DNA of 62,000 nucleotides from Lingula anatina (lineage: Eukaryota; Brachiopoda; Lingulata; Lingulida; Lingulidae): the NCBI RefSeq assembly GCF_001039355.2, contig NW_019774648.1, forward strand, positions 1-62,000. The letters are read 5' to 3'. Below the pieces are notes generated by a model, which worked only from the letters and a program-made list of their open reading frames with translations, was not told the origin of the DNA and did not search any database. Every line of letters begins with the position of its first letter. The stretch's first letter is position 1. A program made the position numbers and the translations under genes. Shown one piece after another: positions 35,914-47,600 of this stretch.

Positions 35914-38733
35914 TTTTATTTTATTTATTTATTTATTTTTTTTTTTTGTGGACAAGCCGTCCCTTATTCTAAGAAACATATTGCAACATTGAATAAATTT
36001 CAGGTGGGCTCTGTGATACACGAACTGGGTCATATCGTAGGTCTTCACCATGAGCACTCACGGAAAGACCGAAATAAGTACATTAAAGTCAATTTCAAAA
36101 ACGTTAGGGAGAACGCAATGCTCAATTTCATGATGATGGAGGGGGTTGAGACGTTAGCTGAGTATGATGTTGGTTCTATCATGCATTATGGAACTTACGT
36201 AAGTATTTAGATTACCAAATGATGCGTTTATCATGCACTATGGCAGTTGTATAAGTATTTTCATTTATATTATGATGAAAAAAATATTGACACCCGTGTG
36301 CTGGTCCTTATTTAAATAGCCCAAAACATGTACATGACCGTTATTATGATCACCATTGACCAAATATAGTTCCAGCTGTTGAATTTTTTAAATATCTTTT
36401 AATTATTTAAAAAGGTATTGAAATTCAAAAGGATTACTTCTATTTAGATGTGAATTAATCAATTAAGCTGTCTAATTTCAAAGGATTTCAGTCGAAACTC
36501 TGAACCAACAATTGAAGTCAGAGATCAAGCATTATCGTTTTTGGCTGGGAATCGCCGTGGATTAAGCTATTATGACATAAAATCCTTGAGCAAAGCGTAC
36601 CGATGCACAGGTAATTGACATAGGTACAGTGCTGCTGTTGGACATGATCATCAAACTATCAGAATGTATATAAATTCTAATAATGCAAGTCGTAATTATT
36701 TGCATGTAAAATACACCAACTACATTAGGTTATAGATAAACGATCGATGTCACGAAACCTATTTTTGATTGCGTTTAATATTAAATATATTTAATTATCT
36801 ATATTTAAAGTGATAATAACTCTTCATTTTGGCCAAAAAATGAATTTTCCTGGAGTGAACAACAATTTTCTCATACTTACCAATGGTTAATGAATCCATT
36901 TTTACATTCAAAGTTAGTCCCTGGATTTTTCTAAAAAGTTTGGTTTTTTGTTAAAATCTCTTAAGAGATTTTAACAGAGTATAGCCATCAATGGAGGTCA
37001 CGTGGTCTAAAGACAAGCTCAGATATCAGAATAATAGCTATAACTGCCGTTTTTGTGGTTAAACAGAATATATTATATTTCTATGAGTTATTCACAATGT
37101 TTTTATTGTGAAATATAGATCTCATATGAAGAGTTATTATCCCTTTAACGGTTATTTACACGCTAGTTTTGCTTCCTTCTTTTCTCTGTCTCAGTTCAGT
37201 GCCCATATCGTTTATCGTGTGAAAATGGCGGTTTCCTGCATTCTCTGAAAGGCAACACTGATTGCTTCTGTAAATGCCCAGACGGTTTGGCCGGAAACAC
37301 GTGCAACCGCATTGATCCAAGGGCCATGTCTGGTAATATCTGTCGTGTCTTTTGTTAAACTTTCATAAAGGGCAATATAAAGCCAATGGAATAAAATTTC
37401 TGTAGTATATTTGAAATGGGTTGAGAATACTCACTATCAAAGGCCCCTTCTAGCTGTTACAAAATTTGTTGAAGGACGGCCAATTTTAAGAGCTGGAAGG
37501 GCCTCTGGCAACAGCAGGTGGGGAATATATGTCAATCTGCATGAGAAGTCAAAAGCAGAAGCAAAATGTCCTATGAGGATAACGTTATAATGAAAATAAA
37601 TGCCACTGTTGCTAATTATGCACTAAAACACGACGTATTAAAATATTAAAACATAACAAAAATGACTACTCAATCAAAGTTTTTAATTTTAAAATTACCT
37701 GTTATCTGGCGTGTCCGTTGTTGAATATTTTCCAAATTTTATTTATAAGGACCCCACGGCTTCTGTGGAGGAGTAATCTCCCTAAGTCTGTCTTGGTTTG
37801 ACAGGGCATTCATCCACTCGCCAAGATTTCCCTTCAATTACCCACGCAGACAGAAATGTTTGTGGCTCTTGAAGGTACATGTATTATTAGAACGCATCAA
37901 AGCTAAAGATTTGAGCAAGCCAGAAATCTGTGTTATGGCCAGTGGTTTTAGTCAACAAAGGACAACATTTTTATGAGTTAAATGTACAGACATTGTTGTC
38001 TACAAAGTTGCATTTGTTTGATATACAGAGAAGACTTACAATGCAATGTGTCAAGGCGATAATAATATAATGAGTGCGTACATCTGCAAGAGTTTTCATC
38101 TTTTCGTGATGTTTTATTGCAGGGTCCAACAGGCTCGGTGATAAAACTCAGCTTCATATATTTTGACATAAAAGCTGATTCTAACAAGTGTATCCATTGG
38201 CTGGAAGTGAGATCCAATCTGGTTGGTCAGCCTGGCCCCAGGTAAGCAGTGTCTGGAATGCATGAAGCTAGTCGAACGGACATTCCAAACATTTTCTGCA
38301 GCAAACTCACTTCAAAAATATATTTAAAGATTTTTCGAGTTTGTTTGCATTTCTGTGAAGAAGGTCTTTAAACCCCACTTGTATTTTCACCATAGGAAAT
38401 GCCATATTAGGACATTTGAAGAATACATTTTGTCAGAAATGATTTTTTCCACGAACGGAAAAAATTTTGCATTATTCTAGTAGAATAAATGCCATATAAT
38501 AGGGGTTGTATGCAGTCAAACTCGTTCTTGTTGGGTAATTGGATCCAACAGAATTCTAATGTGTTCTTTGCTGTAATAGGTACTGCGGTAGATGGAATGG
38601 CGGAATTATAGTGTCCAAAGATCAACACAACAACATGATGGTGGTGAAGTTCGATAGCACTGAACATGTTGGTTATGCCACTACGGGATTTGCTGCCATT
38701 GCATCGGCGATCGTAACACCAGACACGTTTTAG
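33085..38733 (+). CDS. astacin-family zinc metalloprotease (astacin-EGF-CUB), 10 exons
   Basis: Rebuilt exons: 33085-33219, 33468-33582, 34554-34689, 35115-35193, 36004-36198, 36484-36610, 37195-37332, 37750-37874, 38123-38241, 38580-38733. All introns are GT..AG, phases agree, and the total is 1323 nt (440 aa plus stop TAG). Residues 1-23 form a signal peptide (MYRVFTSTLYVCIIWCTVLQ). A short propeptide ends at a furin-like RQRRR near residue 54. The protease domain has HELGHIVGLHHEHSR (residues 161-175, three zinc histidines plus catalytic Glu162), Met-turn SIMHYG (213-218) and four cysteines. EGF (about 263-308) has six cysteines and CUB (about 309-440) four. It is a secreted endopeptidase, like sea urchin BP10/SPAN and hatching enzymes. 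The usual FxGD zinc-switch motif of the propeptide is not visible. Substrate unknown. Confidence 0.93.
34096..34309. mobile_element. MITE family X, copy 2, in intron 2 of astacin C (TTA target duplication)
   Basis: Begins GACCCCATTCCCAGAG and ends ATGGGAATGCGCCC; its interior is reverse-oriented relative to 16757 and 48149. TTA at 34093-34095 and 34310-34312 flanks it. Unit B at about 30357 reads CACTTATAATGATG with a single TTA, the exact pre-insertion site; unit A is also empty. The element therefore entered after the duplication. Confidence 0.93.
35876..35948. repeat. (TTTA)n microsatellite in intron 4 of astacin C
   Basis: About 16 TTTA units then a T run just before the exon 5 acceptor region. 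The matching place in unit A is a T run with CTTTT. It inflates the open frame at 35773-36210, of which only 36004-36198 is exon. Confidence 0.9.
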
Positions 38734-39542
38734 CTGCAGCCACTCGATCACTTCATCAAAATACCTGTTATTATATACATTAAAGGCTGTCATTACACAC
38801 CACATGGGTTGTTTTCTTTATGCGTATCCAAGGAAAATCCTTTACGAACCCTTTGTCGTGACTTCGTTTGAGTGTATGGTTTTGCCAAACAGAAATGTCG
38901 ATTTTTAAACAAGATGTTTTATTTTCGTCGGTGAACTAGCCCGGATACTGTCAGATGTGCACGATGTATTAAATCTTTTATTACGCTTCGTGGAATGTGC
39001 AAACTGAAAAGGATACCTTGATTTTTAATCCAAAGAGAAACTTAAACGATACACTTTTGCTTTGTTCAATAATTGGGATAATGTTACGAAAGGGAGCCAT
39101 CTAAATGTCAGCAGAATGGTGCCGCGTGAGGTAGTTTTGATTAGTATGAAAACCACAAAAATTCGTTTACCGTAGTATAATTATTTAAAATAAGGCCTAT
39201 TTAGCAACTGACGGGATTATGGTTAGGGGGGAATTTAAGAATAACTGAACACTGAATAAGGCACAGCAAATATAAAACATTTGTTTTTTTACCCTTATAT
39301 GTAGTTCACAGGGGTTATTCTATAGAGGAAGACGAGGTATCTTTTAAACTTAAAAAGAGCCACGTGGTCCAACCAAATATGATGTTGATCTTGCGTTATG
39401 TTATTACTTGTGTACAGCATTGTTTCTTGAAAGGGGTTATAAATATCGGTGCCGGTAGTGGTCTTTATTTCTCATTTGGTTTATCTCTCAGTTTGTGTAA
39501 TATGAAGATCACGTCTGTCTTATATAATAGTATAACAGACAA

Positions 39543-39563
39543 CTCTCTCTCTCTCTCTCTCTC
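39543..39563. repeat. (CT)n tract upstream of an EGF exon
   Basis: About 10 CT units that may act as the polypyrimidine tract of the acceptor at 39585-39586. Confidence 0.8.
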
Positions 39564-39586
39564 ATATCTTTTAAAATTCAATCTAG

Positions 39587-39738
39587 TTTGCCCTTTGTTT
39601 GAACCATGGCACCTGCATGGACAACAACCGACCTTCATTTCGGTGTGTGTGTGCTGACAAATGAACTTCTTTGGTCCTGAATGTGACATTTTGAAGAGCG
39701 AGTTGATACTACTTACTGAAGATGAAAGCAGGCTTTAA
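39587..39738 (+). pseudogene. EGF-like exon with a frameshift
   Basis: After acceptor ATTCAATCTAG the frame reads CLNHGTCMDNNRPSFRCVCA and then DK, the C-x-NHGTC..FRCVCA core of an EGF domain. About five extra bases (TGAAC) break the frame, after which FFGPECDILKSEL completes the expected EGF end. Either the exon is inactivated or the sequence has an error. It lies 1.5 kb upstream of MAM exons on the same strand, so the two may belong to one broken gene. It is separate from the astacin EGF exon. Confidence 0.6.
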
Positions 39739-40148
39739 AAAGTATCTGTGATGTCACAATTACTCGGAAGCCCAACAGTTTGGAGTTAAATGGAAGTCAT
39801 CCGAGTCTCCTGTCTAAGCGTGCAATCGAGCGGAAATACTGGCAGTCTAGCGTGAGCTTGCGGTAACGAATTAAAGTAAACAGCATCTATGCACGAATAT
39901 TTTTCTGGTTGTTTTCTCTTAAGTTTTGTCTAATTACAGTTTACTGCACAACAACAACACGAATTAACCATGTCTTGGGTTTCAAAATTAGGCATTTCGC
40001 TAAAAATTTAGTTTCATTCGGCATAGAAATATTTAGAATAGTAATGATATATTGTACATAGTAAATGGTCTAGATTCCTAATTGCTGGCAGGTTGAAATA
40101 TTTACACAGTGAATTTTTTATAATAAAATAATAAAATTAAAAATGATA

Positions 40149-40247
40149 TTTGGGTTAGGTTTAGGGTTAGGGTTTAGGGCTTAAGGTTAGGGCTAAGGTT
40201 AGTATTTGGGTTTGGGTTTAGGTTTTAGGGTTAGGGTTAGTGTTAGA
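40149..40247. repeat. interstitial telomere-like (TTAGGG)n degenerate array
   Basis: About 100 bp made of GGGTTAG, GGTTTAG and GGGCTTAAGG variants with several perfect TTAGGG units. TTAGGG is the common animal telomere repeat. The copy is degenerate and internal to the window. Confidence 0.85.
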
Positions 40248-40844
40248 AGTCAATTTCATTATGAAATATTGACTCCGGGAGTCAGATTTTCATGCAACAC
40301 CCGTATCATTTTGCATTTTATAGTGCGCATGCCACATATTACCAGTCGCTTTAATGTTCTATTGTTGAGAAGGACATATTATCCCCCCCCCTCCTCACCC
40401 CAATTCTTTAAAGGGGTATTTTTTAATCTAGGCATGAGTCTAGGAATATCTGTATATTTTGCAACATAGTGTCCATTGTATACTTGTAGTTCTTAATCAA
40501 ACAGTCAAGTTACTTTATACAGAGCTGGAGAGGTGTTAATCCTACTGTGTGTTGAGTTGGATCGAGGTGTCTCTGTGAAAGATTATGCCTATACATATGT
40601 TCTTTTCTCTCCTTTCTATATAACATTTATTGATTACAGTTTTTTGATTGAATATTTTCAGCACGGCCTGTCTACAGTCAAATTGTCCCCGTATAAGACA
40701 GAAAGTGCACAGATATACTGGATATTAGTTAGTTATGAAGTTATGAAAAAAGAAAGATAGGAAGACTGGGTAGGTAAAAAATAAACACGTGAATAAAGAT
40801 AAATAACCTATATTTTGCCATTGCTGTTTCTTCACAGACATGAA

Positions 40845-41270
40845 TGTTAGAATACTACATCCAAATACATTTATTTCAATAAAATACACCTGCAAACCTC
40901 GTCTATTTTGGACGGTGCGAGAATGACCAATCCAGGGTGTGTTCCGTTTCTCACTTCCTGCTGGCAGGTGTCTTTTGAAGGCAAACTTTTTATGTTAAAT
41001 AAGTTATTCTTGCAAAACAAAAAGCACATTGTTTAATGGAGGTCGATACATCTGACAGATTGAATATCACCTTGCAACTTATAAAGAAAGTAGTGGAGAA
41101 TTCAGTGAATTTTATTCTGGGGGTTTAAAAGAAGGCTTCTGCTACACTGCAGAGTATCTGGCCTCCAGGTTGGTTTAGGTGATGTTACCTCGAAAACATA
41201 GACTTTCTCTCTCTCTATTTTAGATTTTGATTTTCTTCCTTGTCTGTAAAATACTGTAAAGGTTTTTTTT
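40845..41270. repeat. flank of GPCR tandem unit 4
   Basis: Shares blocks with units 1-3: ATTTCAATAAAA(T)ACAC..CAAACCTC, GGCAGGTGTCTTTTGAAGGCAAAC near 40962, and a CTGGCCTC(C)AGGTTGGTTTAGGTGATGTTA stretch near 41159. This places the MAM exons and the receptor at 42935-44042 in the same duplicated block as the other receptors. Confidence 0.75.
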
Positions 41271-41274
41271 TCAG

Positions 41275-41735
41275 GTACACGCTGCGTATCATTTCTGTAT
41301 CACATATTTGGGTCTGTTATGAGTACACTAAATCTGACAATTAAACCTGTTGGTCAAGCACTGGCCACTTCTCTGTGGTCCGTCGGGAATGATACTGAGG
41401 TTAACCGATGGCACCAAGTTAATGCAACTGTCGGCGATGAGACTTTATATTGGGTACATTCATATTTACCAGATATTTCAAACTGTATTAATATGCAAAT
41501 ATACAATTCGATAATAAAGAGGACTTTAAATAGTAGGTAAAGAAATAGATAAAATGGTAAAACGCGGTTTCTTTGCAGTATGTTAAAATTGATATATACA
41601 TTGTTATTTGTGTGTGTGTGTGTTTTTATTTTTTAATTTAAGGTGGTGCTTGAGGGCACTGTTAACGCCGTGGCTCATCTGTCTGGTGTGGCAGTATCGA
41701 CTTTAAGGATTCTTACTGGCCCTTGTGGAGACTAA
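41275..41735 (+). CDS. C-terminal half of a MAM domain (two exons), partial gene
   Basis: Exon 41275-41453 follows a T-rich tract ending CAG, enters in phase 1 and reads CVSFLYHIFG, then STLNLTIKPVGQALATSLWS. Exon 41643-41735 follows ATTTAAG and reads VVLEGTVNAVAHLSGVAVST, then a GPCGD end and TAA. The join at TGG|GTG is in phase. Family hallmarks are CVSFWYHM, G-x-L-x-V, LW, a conserved W, the VVFEG strand and the terminal G-x-C. MAM domains are extracellular adhesion modules. The acidic DD of the usual AIDDI motif is absent. No first-half MAM exon is visible upstream, so the gene is partial, broken, or has an exon I missed. Confidence 0.75.
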
Positions 41736-42602
41736 GTTGACAGGAGTGTCACTTATTAACTGGGCGCGTGAGCCGAAATTAATTCAATATTAATTGAGCT
41801 CTGATCGCTAAACCGTAATCGATATACTTCGTCCGTATTTAAAAATGAAACCTTTTGTGCTGGCGAAACATACCCATCAACACATTTTTGTGACAACATC
41901 ATTTGAAGTAGTGATATAGACAGTATAAACATTGATGTAAGAAAAAAAGTGATATGACAACTGAACATAGAGACAATCAGCTGCTACTTTATTAAACGAT
42001 TGATTGTGGATATAAGCAGTTTTAAGCCCAGTAAACTCTTTGATTACCGCTCAGTTCTGATGCATGTCCGTTTCAATATATGCATAAAGGTTCAGGTTAA
42101 GGAGCATGTTTTTTTGTTTTTTTTTAATTTTCCTATTTACTAGTTTAGCCAATAATGACGCCACGAGTTTCTCTCTTCGCACAAGAAAACCGGCCAGCCA
42201 CTGATAAAACATAAAAAGAGAAATTAATTAAGTACCCTGGAAAATTAACGCTTGATATTTTAGGATAAAATAGAAATGCGCTTGGGGTCAGCAAGGTCTC
42301 TTTCCAAGAATAAATGAATTTTACTTCATTTCTATTCCATTCATTCGGATACATGTTATACACTTTCAGTTGATGTGAGTACTATCCTTATTAGTACTTA
42401 CGAGTATTTTCTCACGATGTCAAAACACGATATCATTTTTTTCATTATTTGAGAGCAAGGTATTCATTTACATGTTTTGTACAATTACCTAAACTATCAA
42501 TGCACTTTGTAATACGACAAGAGCAAATATTAAAACAAATAAAACAACAACAACAAGTATATTGCTACATTATAATCATTCGTTCGTAAATGTTAATTAT
42601 TA

Positions 42603-42837
42603 GGGGAGACCGGGGCTAGTTGGACCCCGGGGTAAGTTAGCCCCCCATCAATTTATGACAAAGTAACTATGGGGTAAAAGAACTGATCACATCTTTTTTA
42701 AAGTGACAGTATCCAATAGTGCTAAGAAAGCGTCGGCAGTGAGTCCAAATTAAATGATTTAGCATCTTAAAGTAACTTTATTAAAGACACTTGATGGGGG
42801 TCAACTTACGCCGGGGTCCAACTAGCCCCGGTCTCCC
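42603..42837. mobile_element. MITE with GGGGAGACCGGGGCTAGTTG ends (TTA target duplication)
   Basis: Left GGGGAGACCGGGGCTAGTTG and right CAACTAGCCCCGGTCTCCC form long inverted repeats that continue through GACCCCGG(G/C)GTAAGTT and CCCCCATCAA. TTA at 42600-42602 and 42838-42840 flanks it. It has no coding capacity and lies between the MAM exon and GPCR unit 4. Confidence 0.9.
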
Positions 42838-42934
42838 TTACTTGAAGTCGTAGTAATTGTATATATTGCTGTGTGTCTTACGGAATGTGTGTATGTTACG
42901 TTATCGCTTGGCATATATGGCACACCGAAACGAA

Positions 42935-44042
42935 TTACGACACGGCTTCAACAGGCGGGTTTCCATTTCTAGACATCAGTTTTCTGAAGGAGGCTTTAAA
43001 CTTACTAGAAGTCCACATATAGATTATTGGATTCAGTATGCAATGTAAATACATCAGCGATGTTACAAGCGGATAAAGATACCCTGCTCCAAAACTAGAG
43101 CCAAGAAATATAAAACCGACAACGAACGATGGAATGTAACTTACAAAGAACATCATTGTCAAAATCAGTGCTGTTTTTAAAGTCAAAATGTCTGCTTTTT
43201 GTAATGTGACAGATGCCGTTACGCCAGTTGTCGTGGTTGGGACCGCCTCAGCAACGCCTTGGTTTGTCTCACTGTTGTTCGTGTCAGTTGGCGCTGTTCC
43301 TATAGATCTACGGGAGCGCAGAGAGCAAAATATCACTGTGTAGAATGCAATGCTGACCACAAAACTGACGACAGCTGCGATCGGGACCAAAAGCCAAGTA
43401 TTCCGCACTGATATTTTCCTAAACTCTAGCCCGAATAAGTGATAAAACATCTGAACAGTTTCTTTACTTTTTCGCAAGGTATGTCATTTGACACGGGAAC
43501 ATCAGGGAAGGGGTACCAAAGGTAAGGCCGTTTGCAATGGAACTCAGGATAGTTTGAATAAAGATGGCCAGATGAACAACCCACCTTTTATAGCGCTTGA
43601 AAGGCCTGACGACGCTGTGGAGCCTAATTGCAGCTATTACAGCCATCGAGGACAGCGAATACATAATGGAGAAAGTTGCCGCTGTGGTTTTTATCTTGCA
43701 CCATGCCTCGTGCGTCGGACCCTTAGCCATCATTTGGCCAAGGTGGATAGGAGCCGCAATAAGCGAGATGAGACAGTCTGCCAGCGACAAGGCCACCACG
43801 TAACAGTTGAATATAGTTCTCAGTGTTTTGTCTTTGTAGATGCAGATGATGACAACAATGTGTCCCCCAGCGGAAAGGATGATGATTATCAATAGCATCA
43901 CCGTGACGAAATCCAGTAAACGAAGTACATTATCGGACGGGAACACCATGTTGGATTCTGTGTAATTCTGCCCGACGTCAGTACTCGTATTTGGCCAGTC
44001 GACTGATACAGTTGCTATGCTGGAGTTAGCTTTGAGCATCAT
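42935..44042 (-). pseudogene. rhodopsin-like GPCR, unit 4, single-base frameshift
   Basis: Divergent paralogue of the units 2 and 3 receptors. Residues 1-192 are encoded at 43464-44042 (N-terminus to second extracellular loop, ending MTYLAKK and stop). The rest is encoded by an overlapping frame from 43477 down to 42935 (TM5 to tail). One extra base in the five-A run near 43470 accounts for the shift. Both halves keep strong conservation: LSLADCLISLIAAP, WCKIK, IRL at DRY, a loop-2 cysteine, NPIIY. That suggests either very recent inactivation or a homopolymer error. The tail (RNGNPPVEAVS) differs from the other units and does not overlap the MAM exon. Confidence 0.88.
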
Positions 44043-44630
44043 GAAGGCCCATGCAGGTGATTCTGGAAATTTCTAATTCGTGCTTTCAGATTTCAACTAA
44101 TGTCAACTAGGAGGGTGTGACTAGTTATTCTTTTCTCCGTTTTTCTTTGATCCAATCGCATGTTATATTCCTGTGCCACAAGTTTGAGTGACATGCACGC
44201 ATATGAATATCTTTTGGACGTGTTGCTGTGCACTGAGATAACGTCGCGTTCGTAAAATGCTAAGTATATAGTAATGACGTCTACCAGTCATTTTAATTAA
44301 ATCACATATTAGGGAAATTTGTGGGAGTCAATCGAAGTAACATTTAAGCCGTAAAATCTACAATGATCAACCCATGTATGCATTAACACAAAGTGAGTGA
44401 GTAGATACAATTTATTTGTCGTATAAAATATGTATAAATATTACACCATAGTTAACAAATCTGTACAGTGTAATGCGTCTGTCATTAACACTTTCAGAAT
44501 AATCACCATATTCTTGGTGATAATGCGACCCTTAAATGTTCAATGAACCAAGAAATGAATGAAAAATGAATGAAAACTGACAAAAGAATATGCTCGAGCT
44601 AAAGAAAATTGCCATCCCAGCTTCTCAATG

Positions 44631-47600
44631 TCACGAATCATTCTTAGCAACAAACCAAACTTCGTTGTGTCTGTTGATAATTTTTGATGGACCATCATAA
44701 CCGGCTGTAAACCAAAAGTCGCTGTAGAACAAACTGTTGTCATTAATCGCTTGGGCCAACTTTTGTGCTTCACTCGTCCAGATTTCTTCTTTTGGGAATC
44801 CACCAAAAGCTCTGGAATAAATTTGGAAATGTAGCTCTAACTTTTTGTATAAAAGGCGTGTTTATGTAGAAACCACCCGTCTTTGATGCATGTTCATCAT
44901 GTAGGGATGAAATCACAAGTAAACTCTGAATTTGAATTAGGTGGTATTTCTTAAAGCAAATTCCCCATTCCTTGCCATCACTCAAAATCCATTCGGCTGT
45001 ACTGGTTATTTTACCCTGGCACCATTCATTATCGATAATATAATAATAGAGATCCTTACCTGACGTATACTTTCATAGATTTCAAGGTGCTGAGAGACAC
45101 TTTGGGATCAGTGGGTTGAGGAGGGTTGGTCTCTGTAGCAGGGATAAAAAAGTGCATGGTAAAGTTGCTCTCGCAGGCTGGACCCTGGCCTGGGACGATC
45201 TTAGTTAAAACAGGGGCAGTCATGGCTACTTTGGTCTCTAAAACGAAAAAAAAATCAATGGGGATAATCAACCTCCGTACAATCAATAAGCGAAATTTTT
45301 ATATTACGATGACAATATAATATGTAAAAGGCGAGTTGAAAAGCAAATCTCGGAAACTTTCACCCACGCCATAGCTTCAGAGCTTTAGAAATCATTGGCA
45401 TTTTTTCTGCGAAGTTTGCGTTTGTATAAATCGGAACGCAACAAACGTAATGACTCGAGAAATTACTTACTGCGACAAGGTCATACGCATAGTTGTGCCG
45501 TTTGGTTTGTTGTTAAAAAAATTAATTCAAAAGAAATCTTATCTATAACCAATTAAACAGATCTGCGGTATTTCGTTCTCTCATTATGAATGCTGTTCAA
45601 ATAAAAGTGCACGCACTTGGTTGGTTTTGTCCTGAGATATATCTGAACAGCCTCCAGAACATCGTTGTTGTCGAGTTAGACCAGTCCATGGAGTATTCGG
45701 AAGTGCCGACCCATTTCGATACATCGTATTGACGGATGCTATATTCCTAAGAAAGAAATCAGATGAAAATTGATGAATTTTATATCTCATTGTCACGTAT
45801 TGAAATGAATAGTTCTATGTGAATTGTGTTTTGCAGGATGGTGCAATTCAATGCACAGCAGGTGCCTGTTGACAAGACTTCGACTTTCAGAGTACCCACC
45901 TCTATACCTGCAATTTAAAAACTTATTACCTAAACGGCTATACAACTACTGAGAAAATGAATATCTATATTATGATGCTAAAGAATAGTGGAGGAAGGCG
46001 CACTGAGGAATTTAGCGATATACATACTTGTAACTGTGTTTGTGCACACAGAACTACGAATGATGAATGAAATATGAGCACACATAACAAGTTGCAGCTT
46101 CAATTTTCCTAAGAGCCCTTTAGGGTAGGGCGAAAACATGAAATGATTGGCTTCGGGTTATACGAATTTTCAGAGCACCTGTCAAGTGACACGGTGAAGT
46201 ATGACTCACAAACTACTCCTTAAAAGCGTAATTCCAAACCTGAAACCAACCTTTTTTCAATGGCTCTCTAGGGGAGGACATGATTGCACAAAGAATCAAA
46301 AATGTTACCGATCTGATTTTACAGACTGACGTCGGGAACACAAGATCCAGGCGTATTGTTATTTGCGTTTGTGTCTGGTGTGCAAGAAGCCACCATGTCT
46401 GTACCTTTTGTTCTCGACATCCGCCGTGGTACATGTATAATGTTCTTGAAACCGGTGTGAAAATGATGTGAACATGTGAACATGTGATGATATAACCAGC
46501 TTATCATGATCAGACACTTGGCAGCTCAGGAAAGCAGTTTGCCTGCTAGAATGCTAGCATAAATATTCAATAATTTTTATTAATAATTTTTATAATAACT
46601 TTTATTAATTTTTGGGCGAAAGTAGAGATTTTTTTAAATCGTGAAACATTCAAGGGTTTGATGCTGATTAGCAATCTCACGTCTTTTCCAAGCAATAAAA
46701 GGTTTCATTACCGACAAAAACCTCAGGGTATCAGAGGTTGAGAGGGGAAAACATGAAAACCGTATGTCTTAATGGTGTTCAGAATGCTAAAGAGTGATAG
46801 GCAGAGGTACCAAACTTGAGATTCAAACCCAGGTAGATTTTCAATTTCTTTAGGTGAGATGCCAAGCGGATTTTTCTCCTAAACTAGTAAGTTTAAATTA
46901 AGGTAATATTAAGCTTGAGAGATTCATAACCAAGTGTAAAACAAACCCTACTGTCTAAGTGTGAAGAACAAACACTGACAGTTGACTTTTTTTAACATAA
47001 AAGAAATGCTATAACATAACAAACCATCTAATTATCATCATCCTAGTAGTTTTAAACAAACATGAGACCCATTACAAATTTGTAATGTAAAACAAACAGA
47101 TAGACAGATTAACGTCATAAACAAAATAATCAACATAATATTTTTTTGCTGTCACCGATCGAGTTTCCATTTCAACTGTATTAAAATAAATACTGGCAAA
47201 TAAAGTCTGCTTATTCAGATATCTTTTTGCTACATTCTGAGAGGAGTACGTATCTATGCTTTTACATTATAAACAAATCAGTGATCTGTAACTCACAATT
47301 CTAGAATGTAGATGTGTTGCTTATGTGGATTTAAATCTCTCATATGCAGATTGTGGATTGAAATCTTTCAAATACAGATTGCTAGAATGGTTAATTTCGA
47401 CTTCGATATAGTCAAGCCGTGTCATTTATGAACAGAAAAATGTTGCATACAGAATTTCTCATATTTTTAGGCTTAATACTCGAGTAGTAATTTATCATTG
47501 TTTTATTGATTATTTCACTAGACCTGCACAAGCGTCAAATGTCCGCACATGGGCCGCAGTGCTCAGCGCCTTGATAGGCTCGTTCCCATTGAAACTATCG

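Noticed and set aside
35773-36003. N-terminal part of the long frame running into astacin exon 5
   Set aside because: Intronic; it includes the (TTTA)n tract and precedes the CAG acceptor at 36001-36003.
43488-43895. 135-residue plus-strand frame across GPCR unit 4, with similar frames at 13448-13633 and 22729-22914
   Set aside because: Conserved only because the receptor DNA on the other strand is conserved; no start context, domains or splice sites.
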